Positions 13,172 through 24,778 are shown, numbered from the stretch's first letter. The stretch: DNA of 64,000 nt from Turnera subulata (GCA_028386065.3 JAKUCV010005736.1:62001-126000), one strand, 5' to 3'. The notes: generated from the letters alone by a model not told the origin. Program-made: numbers and translations.

Positions 13172-13277
13172 TCGTACCTATATGAGAATGTATGCATGCA
13201 TGTTATGACGAGAAAGTAATCAGACTATGCACATATAAGCATCAAACAAACACAATTATCACCCTAAGGACCTACTG

Positions 13278-13295
13278 CCCGCTCCGCTACCAAAA
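13278..13295 (-). other. Primer binding site of the Gypsy element
   Basis: Immediately after the 5' LTR the minus strand reads TTTTGGTAGCGGAGC. TGG is the complement of the universal CCA tRNA tail. The string resembles, but does not match, the usual initiator-Met site TGGTATCAGAGC. The same TTGGTAGCGGAGC string follows the LTR near 23627, so the two elements share a primer type. Confidence 0.7.
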
Positions 13296-15642
13296 TGAAG
13301 CGCCCCGACCCGTATTTACCATACACAGTAAACACGTGCCAAAACTGTTCTTATTACAGTAGCATACAGTGCATACAAAATAAAATACAATACAAGAAAT
13401 CTCAAATACAACACCCGTCACCCGATCCCGGGGACTATTATTCAAACCACAACAGCAGTAGCAGAAACATATAATACAAGATACATCAACATGTAAAATA
13501 TCAGCAGCGGAGGTATGGATCCGGGGATTGGTGGAGTAGAAACAGCAGTTGGCCGAACCACGTACCTGTACTACGAGCAACTCATCCTACGGGATGAAAC
13601 CCCGCAGGCGAGGGGTGAGTCCGAAGTGCTCACCGACGAAGGATAAACAGTAATATGCAGGCAAACACAATACTTTCGAAGTAAAATTCCAGCAAAAGAC
13701 ATAACAGAGAAACAACCAGAATATAACTGAGCCAAGATCAAAAGAATATTTATTATTACCAATTTTATTTTTCGGGGCCCTATCACTGGACAAGCTAGGG
13801 TTGTACCTGGTTATTAACATATTTCTGGTGCTAGATCAATCCAGGGATCGACATCCCAAAAATATAGAACCCAGGGATAGACATCCCAAAAATATAATAA
13901 CGGGATAGACATCCCAAGCATAGACATGCTTATCACAAGTAACCCAGATCATAGCCACCACAAAACAGTCTCTAACCATCTAGTCGTACCACTACTTCCC
14001 TAGTGACAAATAAGTCGTCAACACAACTTCCGATTATCCAATTATCTCATCTTATCAGTATATCCACAATCAATATCAAAGGTACTAGCTATTATAAAAT
14101 AATCTTCCTAGAAATTAATCACATGTCTGTATAAGGAGTTTTTCTAGGTTAACATTTCCGTAATATACATCTTTAAGGGTATTTACCATAATTTAAGAAT
14201 CATGTTATAATTGTCTTAATCCTTTTGAAAATGTTATTTATAGGGTAATTATCTCGTTAATTTTGCAAATGTAACTACTTACTATTTATTACTCTATTTC
14301 CAGAAAATTTCCAATCTATATATATTTATTTTTTTCTAGTTTTATTTCCTATCACCATTATTATTGTTTTGTTTTGTTTTTTTTATTATTATTCTGGACT
14401 GGGCCAAGGTCCAAGCCCAAGCCCAGTGTGTTTAAACCCAATTCCTAGCCCAGATCAAATCTAACCCAACTCACACCAAGCTCAACGCCTAACCCAGAAC
14501 CCAAGCCCACTAACCATTAACAACCCAACCCTAAGCTTGGCCCAAATCCAAAGGCGCGACCTGGTCCATGACCCGAACACGGGCGGGTCTACCTACTTCA
14601 CAAACGGGTCAAACCCATTCACAAACGGGTTGCTCACCTGTGTGGGTAGACGGCGGCGGCGCGAGCAGGTGCAGACGATGGCGAGGGCGGCGACGTAAGG
14701 AGAGATAGACGCCGCGGCTGCTGGTGTGCGACTCGGTCGTCTCCAGTTGCGGGTCGCCGTGCGTGGAGAGGAGAACGGGCTGCAGGGATCGATGGTGACG
14801 ACGACTCCAGGCGGCGGCGAAGCGAGAGAAAGGAAGGAGGAGACGGCGGCTATCCTTTTCTTGCCTCGACTGGTCGACGCGGTGCGGAAAGAGGAGGAAG
14901 GTGGTGGCGGAAGTGACTGCGTGGATGGTGCTGGCGGCGGTCGATGGTGTCACGGGCGGTTGGTGATGGTCACGGTGGTGTGTGACGGGTTGTTGTGTTG
15001 TTTTATATTTTTTTATTTAAGTAATACTAGTAATATTGTAGTGTAAATAACATCTGGGCAGAGATTTTTTTTTTTGTGCAGAGGGTAGAACGTAGGCTAT
15101 CTGTGTTTGTTTGCAGGAAACAAAGGCAGAGGTAAGTTTTTTTTTATTTTTACAGCATGAGGAAAGGCACAAGCGTGGAAGCTGCCTGGAAACTTCAAGG
15201 GGGCTTCAGGCAGAAGAAAAAGTGAGGTGTAAGGAAGAAGAAATTGTTTGTCTTGCTGGAGAAGGAGAAGATTGCCGGGTGAAGCTTCATGGTGAAGAGG
15301 AGGCTTCATGTGGCAGGGGAAAAACGTGGTGCAAGTGTGTTACACACACTTGAGCGGGTAGCGTCCGGACCAGCAAATAACTAAAACACCCCCTTCTCTT
15401 TATTTCTGGTCCGTTCTTTCGAGGTTAAACCCGTCTTTCTTCGAAATTCCTGGACCCGAAAAATACCAATTCTGGCCCGTAAAATCCGCAGAAAAATCTA
15501 CAACGTGGGGTAAGGTTCGGTTCCAGATTCCTATGCATAATTTACCCTGAAATAATTACCCAAGATTAATTTCATAAGGTAAATTACTATACAAAGCTTT
15601 TACAGTCCCGGTAGAAACATAAATTTTACCCGGGCCGTTACA
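13296..15642 (-). repeat. 5' LTR of the Gypsy element (2347 bp, internally deleted)
   Basis: Homologous to 5539-8520 from end to end. It lacks a block of more than 600 bases, with the junction near 14076, and a smaller block near 13503. It carries about 30 extra bases near 15500. I counted six substitutions against the other LTR in the first 125 bases of the left end. Confidence 0.88.
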
Positions 15643-17670
15643 GTTGTGTTCTGGATGTTTCTCTATTTTGTCTTTGCTTGTACTGTACTTCGAAAGTATT
15701 ATGTTTGCCTGCATATTACTGTTTATCCTTCGTCGGTGAGCACTTCGGACTCACCCCTCACTTGCGGGCTTTCATCCCGTAGGTTGAGTTATTTGTGATT
15801 CAGGTTTGATCCATTCCAGACAGGCTGCGGCATTATCCCTTGGACAGGACTCGGATCCATAGTTTGCATCAGTATCGCATACAGTGTCTTTGTGAGTTAT
15901 TAAGTCTTCTGTTGTGCTATTTATTGTTATTGTTGGGCCTTGGGCCAGTTGTGATATTATTGATGTTTATATTTTGGGCTTTCGAGCCAGAGTTACTGTT
16001 GTATACACTGTATGTTGGGCTTTGTTTGGTCGGGTCGTTACAGTTCCAGCACGTGTTTACTATGTACGGTAAATACGGGTCGAGGCGTTTCATAGAATCT
16101 CTTTTTCTTACTAAAAATAATTTGTTAAAGATACTTTTCATTTATTTTACTTTTTTCCTCTCTACAAATGTTATATTAATATAGTGTCACGTGTCCTAAT
16201 CGGTTTATATTTTTGTGAAATTTAACATATGGCGCAAAAAAAAAATTCAACAGAATGACGGCTATCCTTACACATATATGGGCTTCATTAGAAATACTAC
16301 AATAGAGTTCTAAATATAATTAATTATGCACTTTTTACGAGTTTTTTCAAATCCGGACGGGTCTGGCCGGTTGAATCCTGATAACCAACACTTCCTTTGT
16401 CAATTTTCGGTTGAGCTCAAGTTTAACAACGGTTGAATTGGGAAAATCGTGACCCAAAAGATTTTATGACTTAATAGTTAATACTCTCTTTTTTTGTCGA
16501 ATTTTATGACTTAATACTTTGTAAGTTTTTTGGTTCAACTCGAATTTTGCTACGGTTAAACTGAAAAAAACTGAGACCCAACGGCGGGTCGGTGTTTAAG
16601 ATCATGGACCATTATCTACCCAGGCTGTCCACCATATACCTTTTTCTAGGCTTGTTGACTTTTACCACATCACCCTCTCTGGTGGTGGGCGAGTCATTAG
16701 TCAATACAATACAAGAATAATTCTTATTATCACCGCACCATACTCATGTTTCATTGATTATTTGATGCCATCAGTGTCGTCGTACTACAAATGAATACAC
16801 TTTGCGATATCAATGTGTACAATCATATCGAGTGAATAAATTTTTTAATCAAGATTGCTTATTTTCAAAATTAATGGCCCCAGAGATTTTGTTTCAATAG
16901 TTTATTAGGTGCCTTTCTGTCTTCTTTTTCTTTTTGATACAACGTTTCCATTTATTTTGATAAAATAATGATAACTTTAACTATCATTAATAAGAAAATC
17001 AGATACTGCCATCTAGAAGAAAACAACTTTGGTAGTGACATACTGTCCACGTTGAACGTCACACACAAAAATTAACTACTGGAAGTGTATTGGACAGATC
17101 AAACTATCAAAGAGAATCATAAATATTAGCTAAAATTTCAACGCGGCTGGCAGTCTTAAATTAAGTCCATTAATTTCAATTTTACTTTCTTTTCAGTCAC
17201 TACCACTGAATAGGAGGAGGGATCGAAGTAGTTAATACAATATTCTAGAGCCCGACATCGATTATTTAAGGGAGTTTGTCAAATGTCAAATATGATGCAC
17301 TAGAAGTCATCTATAGTGTCATCGGGGGGGACCTGTTAGATATGTTAAACGTTGTCGTCCCCGGCCACATGGAGCACCTTCCTTTGATGCAGGACGTCTT
17401 TGGTTTAATTTCTTTCTCACACTGCCTGTCAATTTTGGTTTGCTTTTTGAGAGTGCAATCTAGTTGCTGATTTGTCAGTTGGGTGCTTTCTAATGTGTGT
17501 TGACCCTCCTATTGGATGCAATTGCTTGTTGCACTTGCACGAAGCTAAATGCTAAAATAATTACCTTATCCAGCAACTCAAGAAGCAGAGCTGCTATTTT
17601 CGCATCCAACATACATTGTGGGAGAGAAATATAATAGAGATTTTTGCCGCCAATTTAAGCTACTCTAAAG

Positions 17671-17717
17671 ATTGGTTGTCTTTTTCTCATTCAAAACAAA
17701 AATTGGTTGTCTTTTTT
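17671..17717. repeat. Micro-insertion flanked by 15-bp duplication
   Basis: ATTGGTTGTCTTTTT at 17671-17685 recurs at 17702-17716. The copies flank a 16-base insert that ends in AAAACAAAA. Same class as the other small A-tailed insertions in this window. Confidence 0.5.
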
Positions 17718-18356
17718 CCTGATCAAAGAAATTGGTTTGTCATTGCTTTAATTTGGGTTCGATACATTTTACCTCTGGACGGATCAAACTTCACTCACTT
17801 GAAAAGAAAAAATTGGTATCTAACTCTCTAAATTTTATTATTTATTAGTTCAACTCTTTTAGTTGGACCGTCTCCGTTTCACTTAAGTGATGTAACAGAG
17901 ATGGGATGAATAACACATGGCAATATATTGACCATCTAATAATTTTTTTATTTTCTTTTTTGGTAAAAACAAAACAAAAATTATTTACATCAAAGAAAAA
18001 AATTGGAAAATCAGGAAAACAAAATCTTTTCCAACCCCGTCTCCTACTCTCCTTCTCCTACCAAACCGGTAATAATTGTTAGATGGCCAGACTTGCCGTT
18101 TTTCTTTTTTTTTTTTCTTGCCACGTGTCATTCATATGTGTATTTCACTAATTCACCTAAAGAAACTTAAAAAAAAACTAACAGATATTAATATTTGTTT
18201 AAGAAAAAGTTTCAATAGAGAATAATAAAAATTCATAGGGTTAAATACCATCCTTTTTTAGGAGGTAAAGTGAAGATTGACCAAAAGTTCAGGGATAAAA
18301 TGTATTAAACCCGCTATGGAATTGTGTAATACATTGCTGCTAGTCTTTTACCCAAT

Positions 18357-18526
18357 GTTATCAAACTCGGACCGGAGGTTGACCAGGTCGGGCTACTGAT
18401 TTCTCGGGCTAAAAGTGGTCAAACCCGGATTCTACCAGAAATTTTCAAAAAAGCTTCTGATCTGAAAAACCAGCCGTGTCACTGTTAATCAGGTTCAATC
18501 AGCCGGGCCGGTCCGGATCTGACAAC
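18357..18526. mobile_element. Short inverted-repeat element (MITE-like), copy 1
   Basis: It begins GTTATCAAACTCGGACCGG and ends CCGGTCCGGATCTGACAAC, inverted repeats of about 19 bases. A related copy with the same ends lies at 22807-22983. At 170 bases with no coding capacity it fits a MITE. The superfamily is unclear because no clean target duplication was found. Confidence 0.55.
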
Positions 18527-19077
18527 ACTTACTTTTACCTAGGCCGGTCGATCCCATGTCAGTTTTTCCCAAAAAAAAAGAAAAAGTTTGGCTAACTTTT
18601 GAAATTTAGACAAATGTAGCTAGAAACAATGTAGATATCGACGAACTCGTGGAACAATGGCAGAGCCTGACATAATTTTTTAAAGGAACCATAAAAAATT
18701 GTTAAAATTATTTTATTTAATAATAAGAATTTGCATTAAAAAAAAAGTTTAGGGCCTTGAACTCTTGGGCTTCCATATTCCCCCGTCTTAAATAGACTTA
18801 TTTATAGCCATTGAGGCGCTACAGGTACAGAACCTAACTCTGGTTAGTCACTGATTGAATATAGCCCAAAGGTATTGTACATTAACCCAATGGCAGTCCT
18901 GGCACGGCTTCGACATAATTAGTAATTAATTACATAACTGATATTAGGAAATTGGAAAAATTTTCCTTATTTGAGCACTCGTCATCAACACCAAATCCAT
19001 CATAACCTGTCCAGGTTATGCCATACATTTTGGTTTAGATTTCACAAATTCTTACACACCCCCCAACTCTTGCTTGT

Positions 19078-20989
19078 TTATTTGGTAATCTCATACAAGT
19101 GAGCAGGGAGACGGGGAGTAAGAAGGGCTTCAAGTGGGGTGGCCTTGAAGTTGCTTAGTCCTCCAGTTCCACTCATGTCAACTGGTTTCCCTGATGGGGT
19201 TTCCATTTCGAATCCATGCAGCAAAGTAGCAAGTGCTAGGCTCAAAACCGGGAGAGAAAATGAGATTCCAGGGCATATTCTTCTCCCACTACCAAAGGGT
19301 ATCAATTCAAAATTGTGGCCCCTGACATCAACATCCTTATGGGTGGAGAGAAATCTTTCCGGTTTAAACTCACCAGGGTCAGGCCAGACGAGGGGATCTT
19401 GATGAATTTTAGCCACATTTACGAGGAGGCGTGTGCCTGCAGGAATATGGTACCCGCCTACCACACAGTCTTCTATGGATTCTCGGGGCACAGAGAGTGG
19501 CACAGGAGGACATACTCGAAAGGATTCCTTGATGATGGCCTGGAGATACACCAGATTCTTCATATCCGCTTCATTTACTTGCCTTTCTCTCCCGACGTGG
19601 ATGTCTAATTCCTGTTGTGCTTTCTTTAGGACATCAGGATGGTTGAGTAGTAGGGAGAGAGTCCAAATTAATGTAACCGATGAAGTGTCTGATGATGCTA
19701 AGATAATAGCCTGACAAACCGAAAACAGTGTTAATGTTTATTGATTGATCCTTTTTAACTAGAGATGCTGATTCAAATTTAGGCTTGAAGGACCATAATA
19801 TATATTCTATTGACGATCAGTACAAGTGAACACAATGAGTACGAAAACTAAGCATATACTCTTTTCTCTTTCACATCAATTCTGTCTTAATTATAGTTGG
19901 TGATCTAGCTCAAATAATTTAAAGTTGATAGTGAGATATTACATGTTGGAACCAATCAAAATCCAACAAGAGACCTCATTAAAAAAAACAAAAATCCAAC
20001 CAGAGACATTTATTCCATACCAGGCACGTAGATTTGATGACAGTATCAGCACTACGACCCTCGATCTCTTTTGTGTCATCCAAGACGGACAGCAACACGT
20101 CCATGAAGTCTTCCTCCCCCTTTACTGCCCCTGAAATTTTCTTCAGTCTATGTTCTTCCAGCCATCTTTCAACAGCAGAGTCCAGCTCTTTGAAGGTCTT
20201 TTCCATGGCCTTCTCTACTCCTCCCAAATCCAGGAACCTTAGAAATGGGAGCGAATCTGATACCGCATACTTCCCCATCAACTCAAAGAAATTCCTCACA
20301 GAATCTCGCCACCCGTCACTTGCATAATTATCTCCCTCGCTAGTAATATCTTTGTACTCTGCATATAACTTCCCCATGGTAATCTTGATAATCACATTCA
20401 GTGTTACATCCCTTAACCATTTCTTCATCTCTACCAAAAGCTTATTACATTGGGTGCTATTTGCGTTCTCCATCCATTTCTGATATAACCCACCAACGGC
20501 TGCCTTGAACTCACCCTCTCGTACAAGTTTGAGCCTTTCTAGCCGAACTGAAGAGAGAAGCTCGTGGGTGACTATCCTGCGTATTTGGCGCCAGTAGGAT
20601 CCGTATGGGCTGAGGCCGAACATGGAGTAATTGTAGCCCAAGATCTCGCTTGCAAGGCCTGTAGGGCGATTGGAAAACGCTTTGTCATTGGTTTTCAGGC
20701 ACTCCTTGGCCAGCTCCCAATTGCTCACAACCAGAGTTCGATGAACTCCAATCTTGATGGAGAATATTGGCCCGTACTTAGCAGCCAAGTCTCCAATGAT
20801 TATGTGAGGTGGTAGTGAGCCCGAGAGAAGATGGAGATGGCCAATGATTGGCCATGCACCACCAGCCTCTGGCGGTAGCCTCTTCTTGCCGGTGCTTCTT
20901 GCGAACCATAACAGTGAGTAGGTTAAGGCTGCTATAAATGCAATTACGATTGCTATATAACTTTCCCGGAACATAGACAGGATGTCCAT
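19078..20989 (-). CDS. CYP82-like: Cytochrome P450, CYP82 family, intact
   Basis: Exon 1 is 20989-20021 (323 codons) and exon 2 is 19710-19078. The 310-base phase-0 intron has GT/AG borders (GTATGG ... TTGTCAG). The 533-residue product has an N-terminal anchor (residues about 8-28), the hinge LPPEAGGAWPIIG, C-helix WRQIRR, and K-helix ESFR (Glu near 385). FKPERF and the heme signature FGSGRRICPG follow, with the ligand Cys near residue 469. Length and order are normal for CYP82, so an ER-membrane, NADPH-P450-reductase-dependent monooxygenase is expected. The I-helix reads ASSDTS where most P450s have [AG]GxDT[TS]. The conserved Gly is replaced by Ser, while the Asp-Thr pair is kept. It is closest in the window to the truncated copy at 24251-24726. 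Substrate unknown. Confidence 0.93.
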
Positions 20990-22806
20990 GGTTGCAAGCT
21001 ATAATGCAAGTCCCTACTGTTAGTTTATGAGAGAGTGTGTATATGTTGGTTTATGAGAGAGTCGGTGACACTTCACGTAGCGTTAAATGGAGAGTTTGTA
21101 TTTTTTGGTCTGGACATATCTTGATTTATATTAAGAAGACTTTGTACAACACAACCAGTTACTGGGGATAACCACCTTAATCAAACATACTCCTAGCCTA
21201 ACTGCTTAATTATAACCTTATATCGGTAGTATCCATAAATAAGTTGTGGTGATGATTAATTACAAACAGAAGGAGAATCCAACGATTTTCTTAACCATCG
21301 CCACTACTATCCTTGCCACAACAAACTTTGTTTCTTATTCCGTGTCTACTTTAAGTGCATTGTGTTTAGAGAGTAGAGATTTAACAGAGGTGGTGGATGT
21401 CTGCACGTATCTGTAAACTAAAATTGCTCCTTATCTTTACGTGCAAACTAAAATAACTCTATATATGATTTTTCTCTTACTATATATATTTGCACAACAG
21501 TGGTAATATTTATAAAATCTGTCTCTTCTCTTCTTGTGACTACGGAACAAGCTTATTGAGTCGTAGAGATCTGGTAATTGGCACTCTTTTTATTGTAGTT
21601 TGGTGTGTGAGATTTGGCGGGGAGTTTGTGGAGAAGAATTGATGTGTGTGTGGGGGGTGGGGGGTGGGGGGAGGGGAGAAGAGATAAGAAGGAAAATAAT
21701 GTGGAGGAGGCATACAGTACGTTCGGCTAACAATCAAGAAGGAAAGGAATAGGTCGACCATTGTTGGGTCACTTTCTCTGCGATATGGTGGCCTGCATAA
21801 TCCTGCCGATTTGTTGGGGCGTCATACTTTCTTTTACGTACTTTTAGCTGTGACTGACTCGTAGTTTTATGTGCACCCAATTTGTGTGACACGTATTTCC
21901 TACATTTGTCTTGGAATATTTCTAAAGAATTAAAATATATAATATTTTTTACAGAATTTTGCAAATCCTATCTACCAAACTCATCAATATTTAGAGGATT
22001 TTTTTCTTCACCAAAAGAATAGATATATAAAGAGATGGAATTTGTACCTAAATTGTCAATTTTCTAGAGAAAAAAGTCCCCGTATAAAAATCAGGGAAAA
22101 TAGGGTATGATAAAAATTAATTATATTTGTAATCGTCCAGCATATAAGAAAAAAAATTGTCTCGACAATTGAAAATCTATTAATTAAATTTGGATTTACA
22201 AATTAGAAACTTGATAATCCTATTAAATATTCATGAATTTGATAGATATGATTTCTACAATTTCTCTAATTAAATTGAAAACCCTATTCAATTTCAAGAC
22301 ATTGTTGTACATAAGGTACTACCTAAGATAACAACTATTATTATAATACTTGATGACATACAATTTAACAGAATTACAAATTCTAGATATGGCCTTTGTT
22401 CAAGGATGAGAATGGCCTAAGAAGATCCAAATACTCAAGTTCCTATATCAAGACAGACCCTGAGATCCAACCGTCAGTCTAGAATCAGGAGGTCCAAGTC
22501 CATACTAAAGATCCAAGGCTGTAGGTTCACATCAAAGACATAAGAGGCAAATTTCTATAAATAGCAACCCCCTAACCATTCCTGTGCTATAATCTTTTTG
22601 TTTTGTAGGCCTTGCGACATAAAGTCCAGACTACACAAAATCAATAATACTTACCAAATGTGAGAAAATGATAACTTGCAAAAATAAAGCTAAATCAAAA
22701 TTCCCTAAAGTTCCACTTGTAGAATTTATTTATTTTTCAAGATTTTCTCATATATCCCAATTTTTTTTTCATTCAATTTGGAACTTTTTGTTGGTTGGGT
22801 TCAGTT
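20990..22806. other. Intergenic, upstream of the second CYP82 gene
   Basis: No gene seen. This is the presumed promoter region of the gene starting at 20989. It contains a strongly G-rich run at 21652-21676; the rest is AT-rich. Confidence 0.55.
21652..21676 (+). other. G-run with G-quadruplex potential
   Basis: Three G6 runs and one G4 run are separated by single bases (G6-T-G6-T-G6-A-G4), after a GT repeat. Four such runs with one-base loops match the classic quadruplex pattern. The run lies about 660 bases upstream of the CYP82 start codon at 20989. Confidence 0.7.
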
Positions 22807-22983
22807 GTTATTAAACCGGACCGGGGGTTGAACTGATCGAGCCTCAGGGTTGCAGTTTTTCCGAATAAATATTGGTCAAACCGAGGTTCAACCAGAAATT
22901 AGCAAAGGAATTATAAACCTGGAGACCCAGCCGAGTTACGTTAATCGGGTTCGACCGTACGGGCCGGTCCGGGTTTGATAATA
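22807..22983. mobile_element. Short inverted-repeat element (MITE-like), copy 2
   Basis: Ends are GTTATTAAACCGGACCGG and CCGGTCCGGGTTTGATAA. The interior is alignable with 18357-18526, including GGTCAAACC near the middle and CCAGCCG towards the right. It shows that this repeat is dispersed. Confidence 0.55.
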
Positions 22984-23128
22984 GTGGTTGGGTTGGGTAT
23001 ACCAACTCATTATGCTTATGTGATATACAAAGTGGGGCATAATTTCTCATTTCGGGAGTTGCTATGAAATCAATTATATTCTACACCATCTTCCCAAGTA
23101 TATCAAAAGTAATAATAAAAAAAAAAAA

Positions 23129-24250
23129 TCATCCTTCACAAACAACAAATTCAATGGCTTCACTTTTCACAGCAATTTCATGACTAAAATCAATGAGATT
23201 CTTATCAAATGAAATCACTTCATCACTTAAATCAGATTCATCAAAGCATTCATTGGTTTCAAAACTCTTACCCATAAGCTCTTTAGTTTCATCAACCAAA
23301 TTCAAATCAGAGCCATTTAGTACCTCTGTCTTTGAATCTTCCAGAGAATCGTCACAACGATCTTCCACCTCCTCATTGTTCCTGGACTTATCTTCCTGAA
23401 ACAAAATCACTTCATTTTTTATAAATGATTTTGGTCAGACAAGTCCAAGTTGAACTCTTCTTGTAACTTCTGGCTCAACATCTTTAAGGTCATTGTGTTG
23501 AGGTCATAACTTTGAAGAAGCTCCCTCAACCTTGCAGCAATTACTCGGTTAGACACCATCTTCTTGATCTGTTAACAAATGAAAAAGCACAGGACCCGTA
23601 AAGAAAGAACCTGCTCCGCTACCAATTGTTGGCTTTTTTACACTAAGAACATAGATGTTCAATCAAGACATCGATGTTTAATCACACTGAATATCAAACA
23701 ATCCGGCCGAACGACAAGAACATCGATGTTGCTATTAGAACATCGATGTTTAAACACACTGGAGCTTCAAACAAATCGGCCGAACGATTAGAACATCGAT
23801 GTTTTCTGGAAAATTTCCAGAAATTCTGCAGAAACCAAGGCTGACTTTCTTGGTTACTGTTCTATTAATTTTCTCTCAATTCACTCAATCATTTTGTAAA
23901 CCACTCTGAACAATCAGAGTAATATTGAAGTGAAACACCAACGTTTTCCTTAACTTGATTTCACTTGATTACAACTGATTACAAGACTCAATATATAGGC
24001 AGAAAATCAGCCTAAAATCCAACCACTCATTCAACTTTGACAGCTCACACTTGCTTTTCCTAAGATTCCTCATAATAGCACAGCACTTAATGGAAACACA
24101 CTACAACTCAGATAACATATTAAACTAACAAATGCAATAATGAAAGAACAACCACTTGCATATTCAAATTCTTCTAGAAACTGAATGTGATGGTGGAGCC
24201 AAAAGAAAACTGCTGCTGCAAATTACTGCAGCTTGTTCATATTTCCAACA
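23129..24250 (-). mobile_element. Partial LTR retrotransposon (5' LTR, primer site, start of interior)
   Basis: A 624-base LTR (23627-24250, TGTTGG...CCAACA) is followed on the minus strand by the primer-site-like string ATTGGTAGCGGAGC. An interior of at least 500 bases follows, with a 93-codon acidic frame at 23129-23410 (rich in Glu and Asp). No reverse transcriptase and no second LTR are visible, so the element is truncated. Its 5' LTR abuts the broken CYP82 exon at 24251. Confidence 0.65.
23648..23803. repeat. Five-fold 12-bp palindrome AACATCGATGTT in the LTR
   Basis: Copies start at 23648 (one mismatch), 23667 (one mismatch), 23719, 23739 and 23792. The last three are perfect palindromes. 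A CGGCCGAACGA string sits between some copies, so the array is partly built from repeats of about 75 bases. Confidence 0.85.
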
Positions 24251-24726
24251 GTCTCTAGTACATGTTTGAGCCTCTCTAGCCGATGAGCAGAGAGGACATC
24301 GTGGGAGACTATCCTGCGTATTTGGCGCCAGTAGGATCCATATGGGCTGAGGCCATACATGGAGTAATTGTAGCCCAAGATCTCGCTTGCAAGGCTTTTA
24401 GGGCGATTGGAAAACGCTTTGTCATTGGTTTTCAGGCACTGCTCAGCCAGCTCACAATTGCTCACAACCAGAGTTCGATGAACTCCAAGCTTGATGGAGA
24501 ATATTGGCCCGTACTTGGCAGCCAAGTCTCCAATGATTATGTGAGTTGGTCTTGAGCCCGACAGAAGATGGAGATGGCCAATGATCGGCCATGCACCACC
24601 AGCCTCTGGTGGTAGTCTCTTCCTGTCAGTGCTTTTTGATATCGAAAGGAGAAAGTAGATGAACATTGCTATAGATGCACATATGATTAGTGCATCAGTT
24701 TTGGAGAACAGAAAAATGAGATCCAT
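24251..24726 (-). pseudogene. CYP82 exon-1 fragment truncated by an LTR
   Basis: About 158 codons of a CYP82 N-terminus follow the ATG at 24726. They include an anchor helix, RLPPEAGGAWPIIGHL, the region with LGYNYSMYGLSPYGSYW, and C-helix WRQIRR. Homology stops after RLERLKHVLE, exactly where the LTR begins. The sequence is very close to the same part of the gene at 19078-20989, so it is a recent duplicate. The rest of exon 1 and all of exon 2 are absent on the other side of the retroelement, so the locus is deleted as well as interrupted. A few extra codons read into the LTR before a stop. No functional enzyme can be made. Confidence 0.88.
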
Positions 24727-24778
24727 AGTCTGAAGAATCTAATAAGAACACGGTATCATTCGTTGTGACCTTGTGAGA

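Larger units (their letters stand above)
5539..15642 (-). mobile_element. Ty3/Gypsy chromovirus-type LTR retrotransposon, nested
   Basis: This 10.1-kb element on the minus strand has all structural landmarks. Two long LTRs run from TGTAACG to CTTCA on the minus strand. A primer binding site follows the 5' LTR, and a purine-rich tract precedes the 3' LTR. A perfect 5-bp target duplication, GTTGT, lies at 5534-5538 and 15643-15647. Gag, protease, reverse transcriptase, RNase H and integrase are collinear in one frame, with a chromodomain-like C-terminus. This order, with the long LTRs, points to a chromovirus, probably the Tekay/Del lineage. It inserted into the older LTR-derived element around it. 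The protein carries five nonsense codons, so this copy cannot move by itself. Confidence 0.9.
3797..16092. mobile_element. Outer LTR-derived element with inverted ends, split by a Gypsy element
   Basis: The two ends are inverted copies of one another over about 50 bases (TGAAGCGCCCCGACC... against ...GGGTCGAGGCGTTTCA). They are flanked by a 5-bp direct repeat, TAGAA, at 3792-3796 and 16093-16097. The end sequence matches the terminus of the Gypsy LTRs nested inside. The rest of the element, 3955-5538 plus 15648-16040, runs in the opposite orientation to the inner LTRs and repeats part of itself. For example, the block holding GAGTCCGAAGTG on the reverse strand occurs near 4180 and again near 15740. 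Without the insertion it would be about 2.2 kb. It is best read as a rearranged LTR derivative that moved as one unit. No coding capacity is seen. Confidence 0.6.
16093..19077. other. Intergenic, no gene seen
   Basis: AT-rich DNA between the nested retroelements and the second CYP82 gene. Short open frames near 17276 and 17616 match nothing I recognise. It holds a micro-insertion at 17671-17717 and a short inverted-repeat element at 18357-18526. Confidence 0.6.

Noticed and set aside
23129..23410. Acidic 93-codon frame as a host gene
   Set aside because: Its place just after an LTR and primer site makes it the start of a retroelement interior. It is too short to assign to gag.
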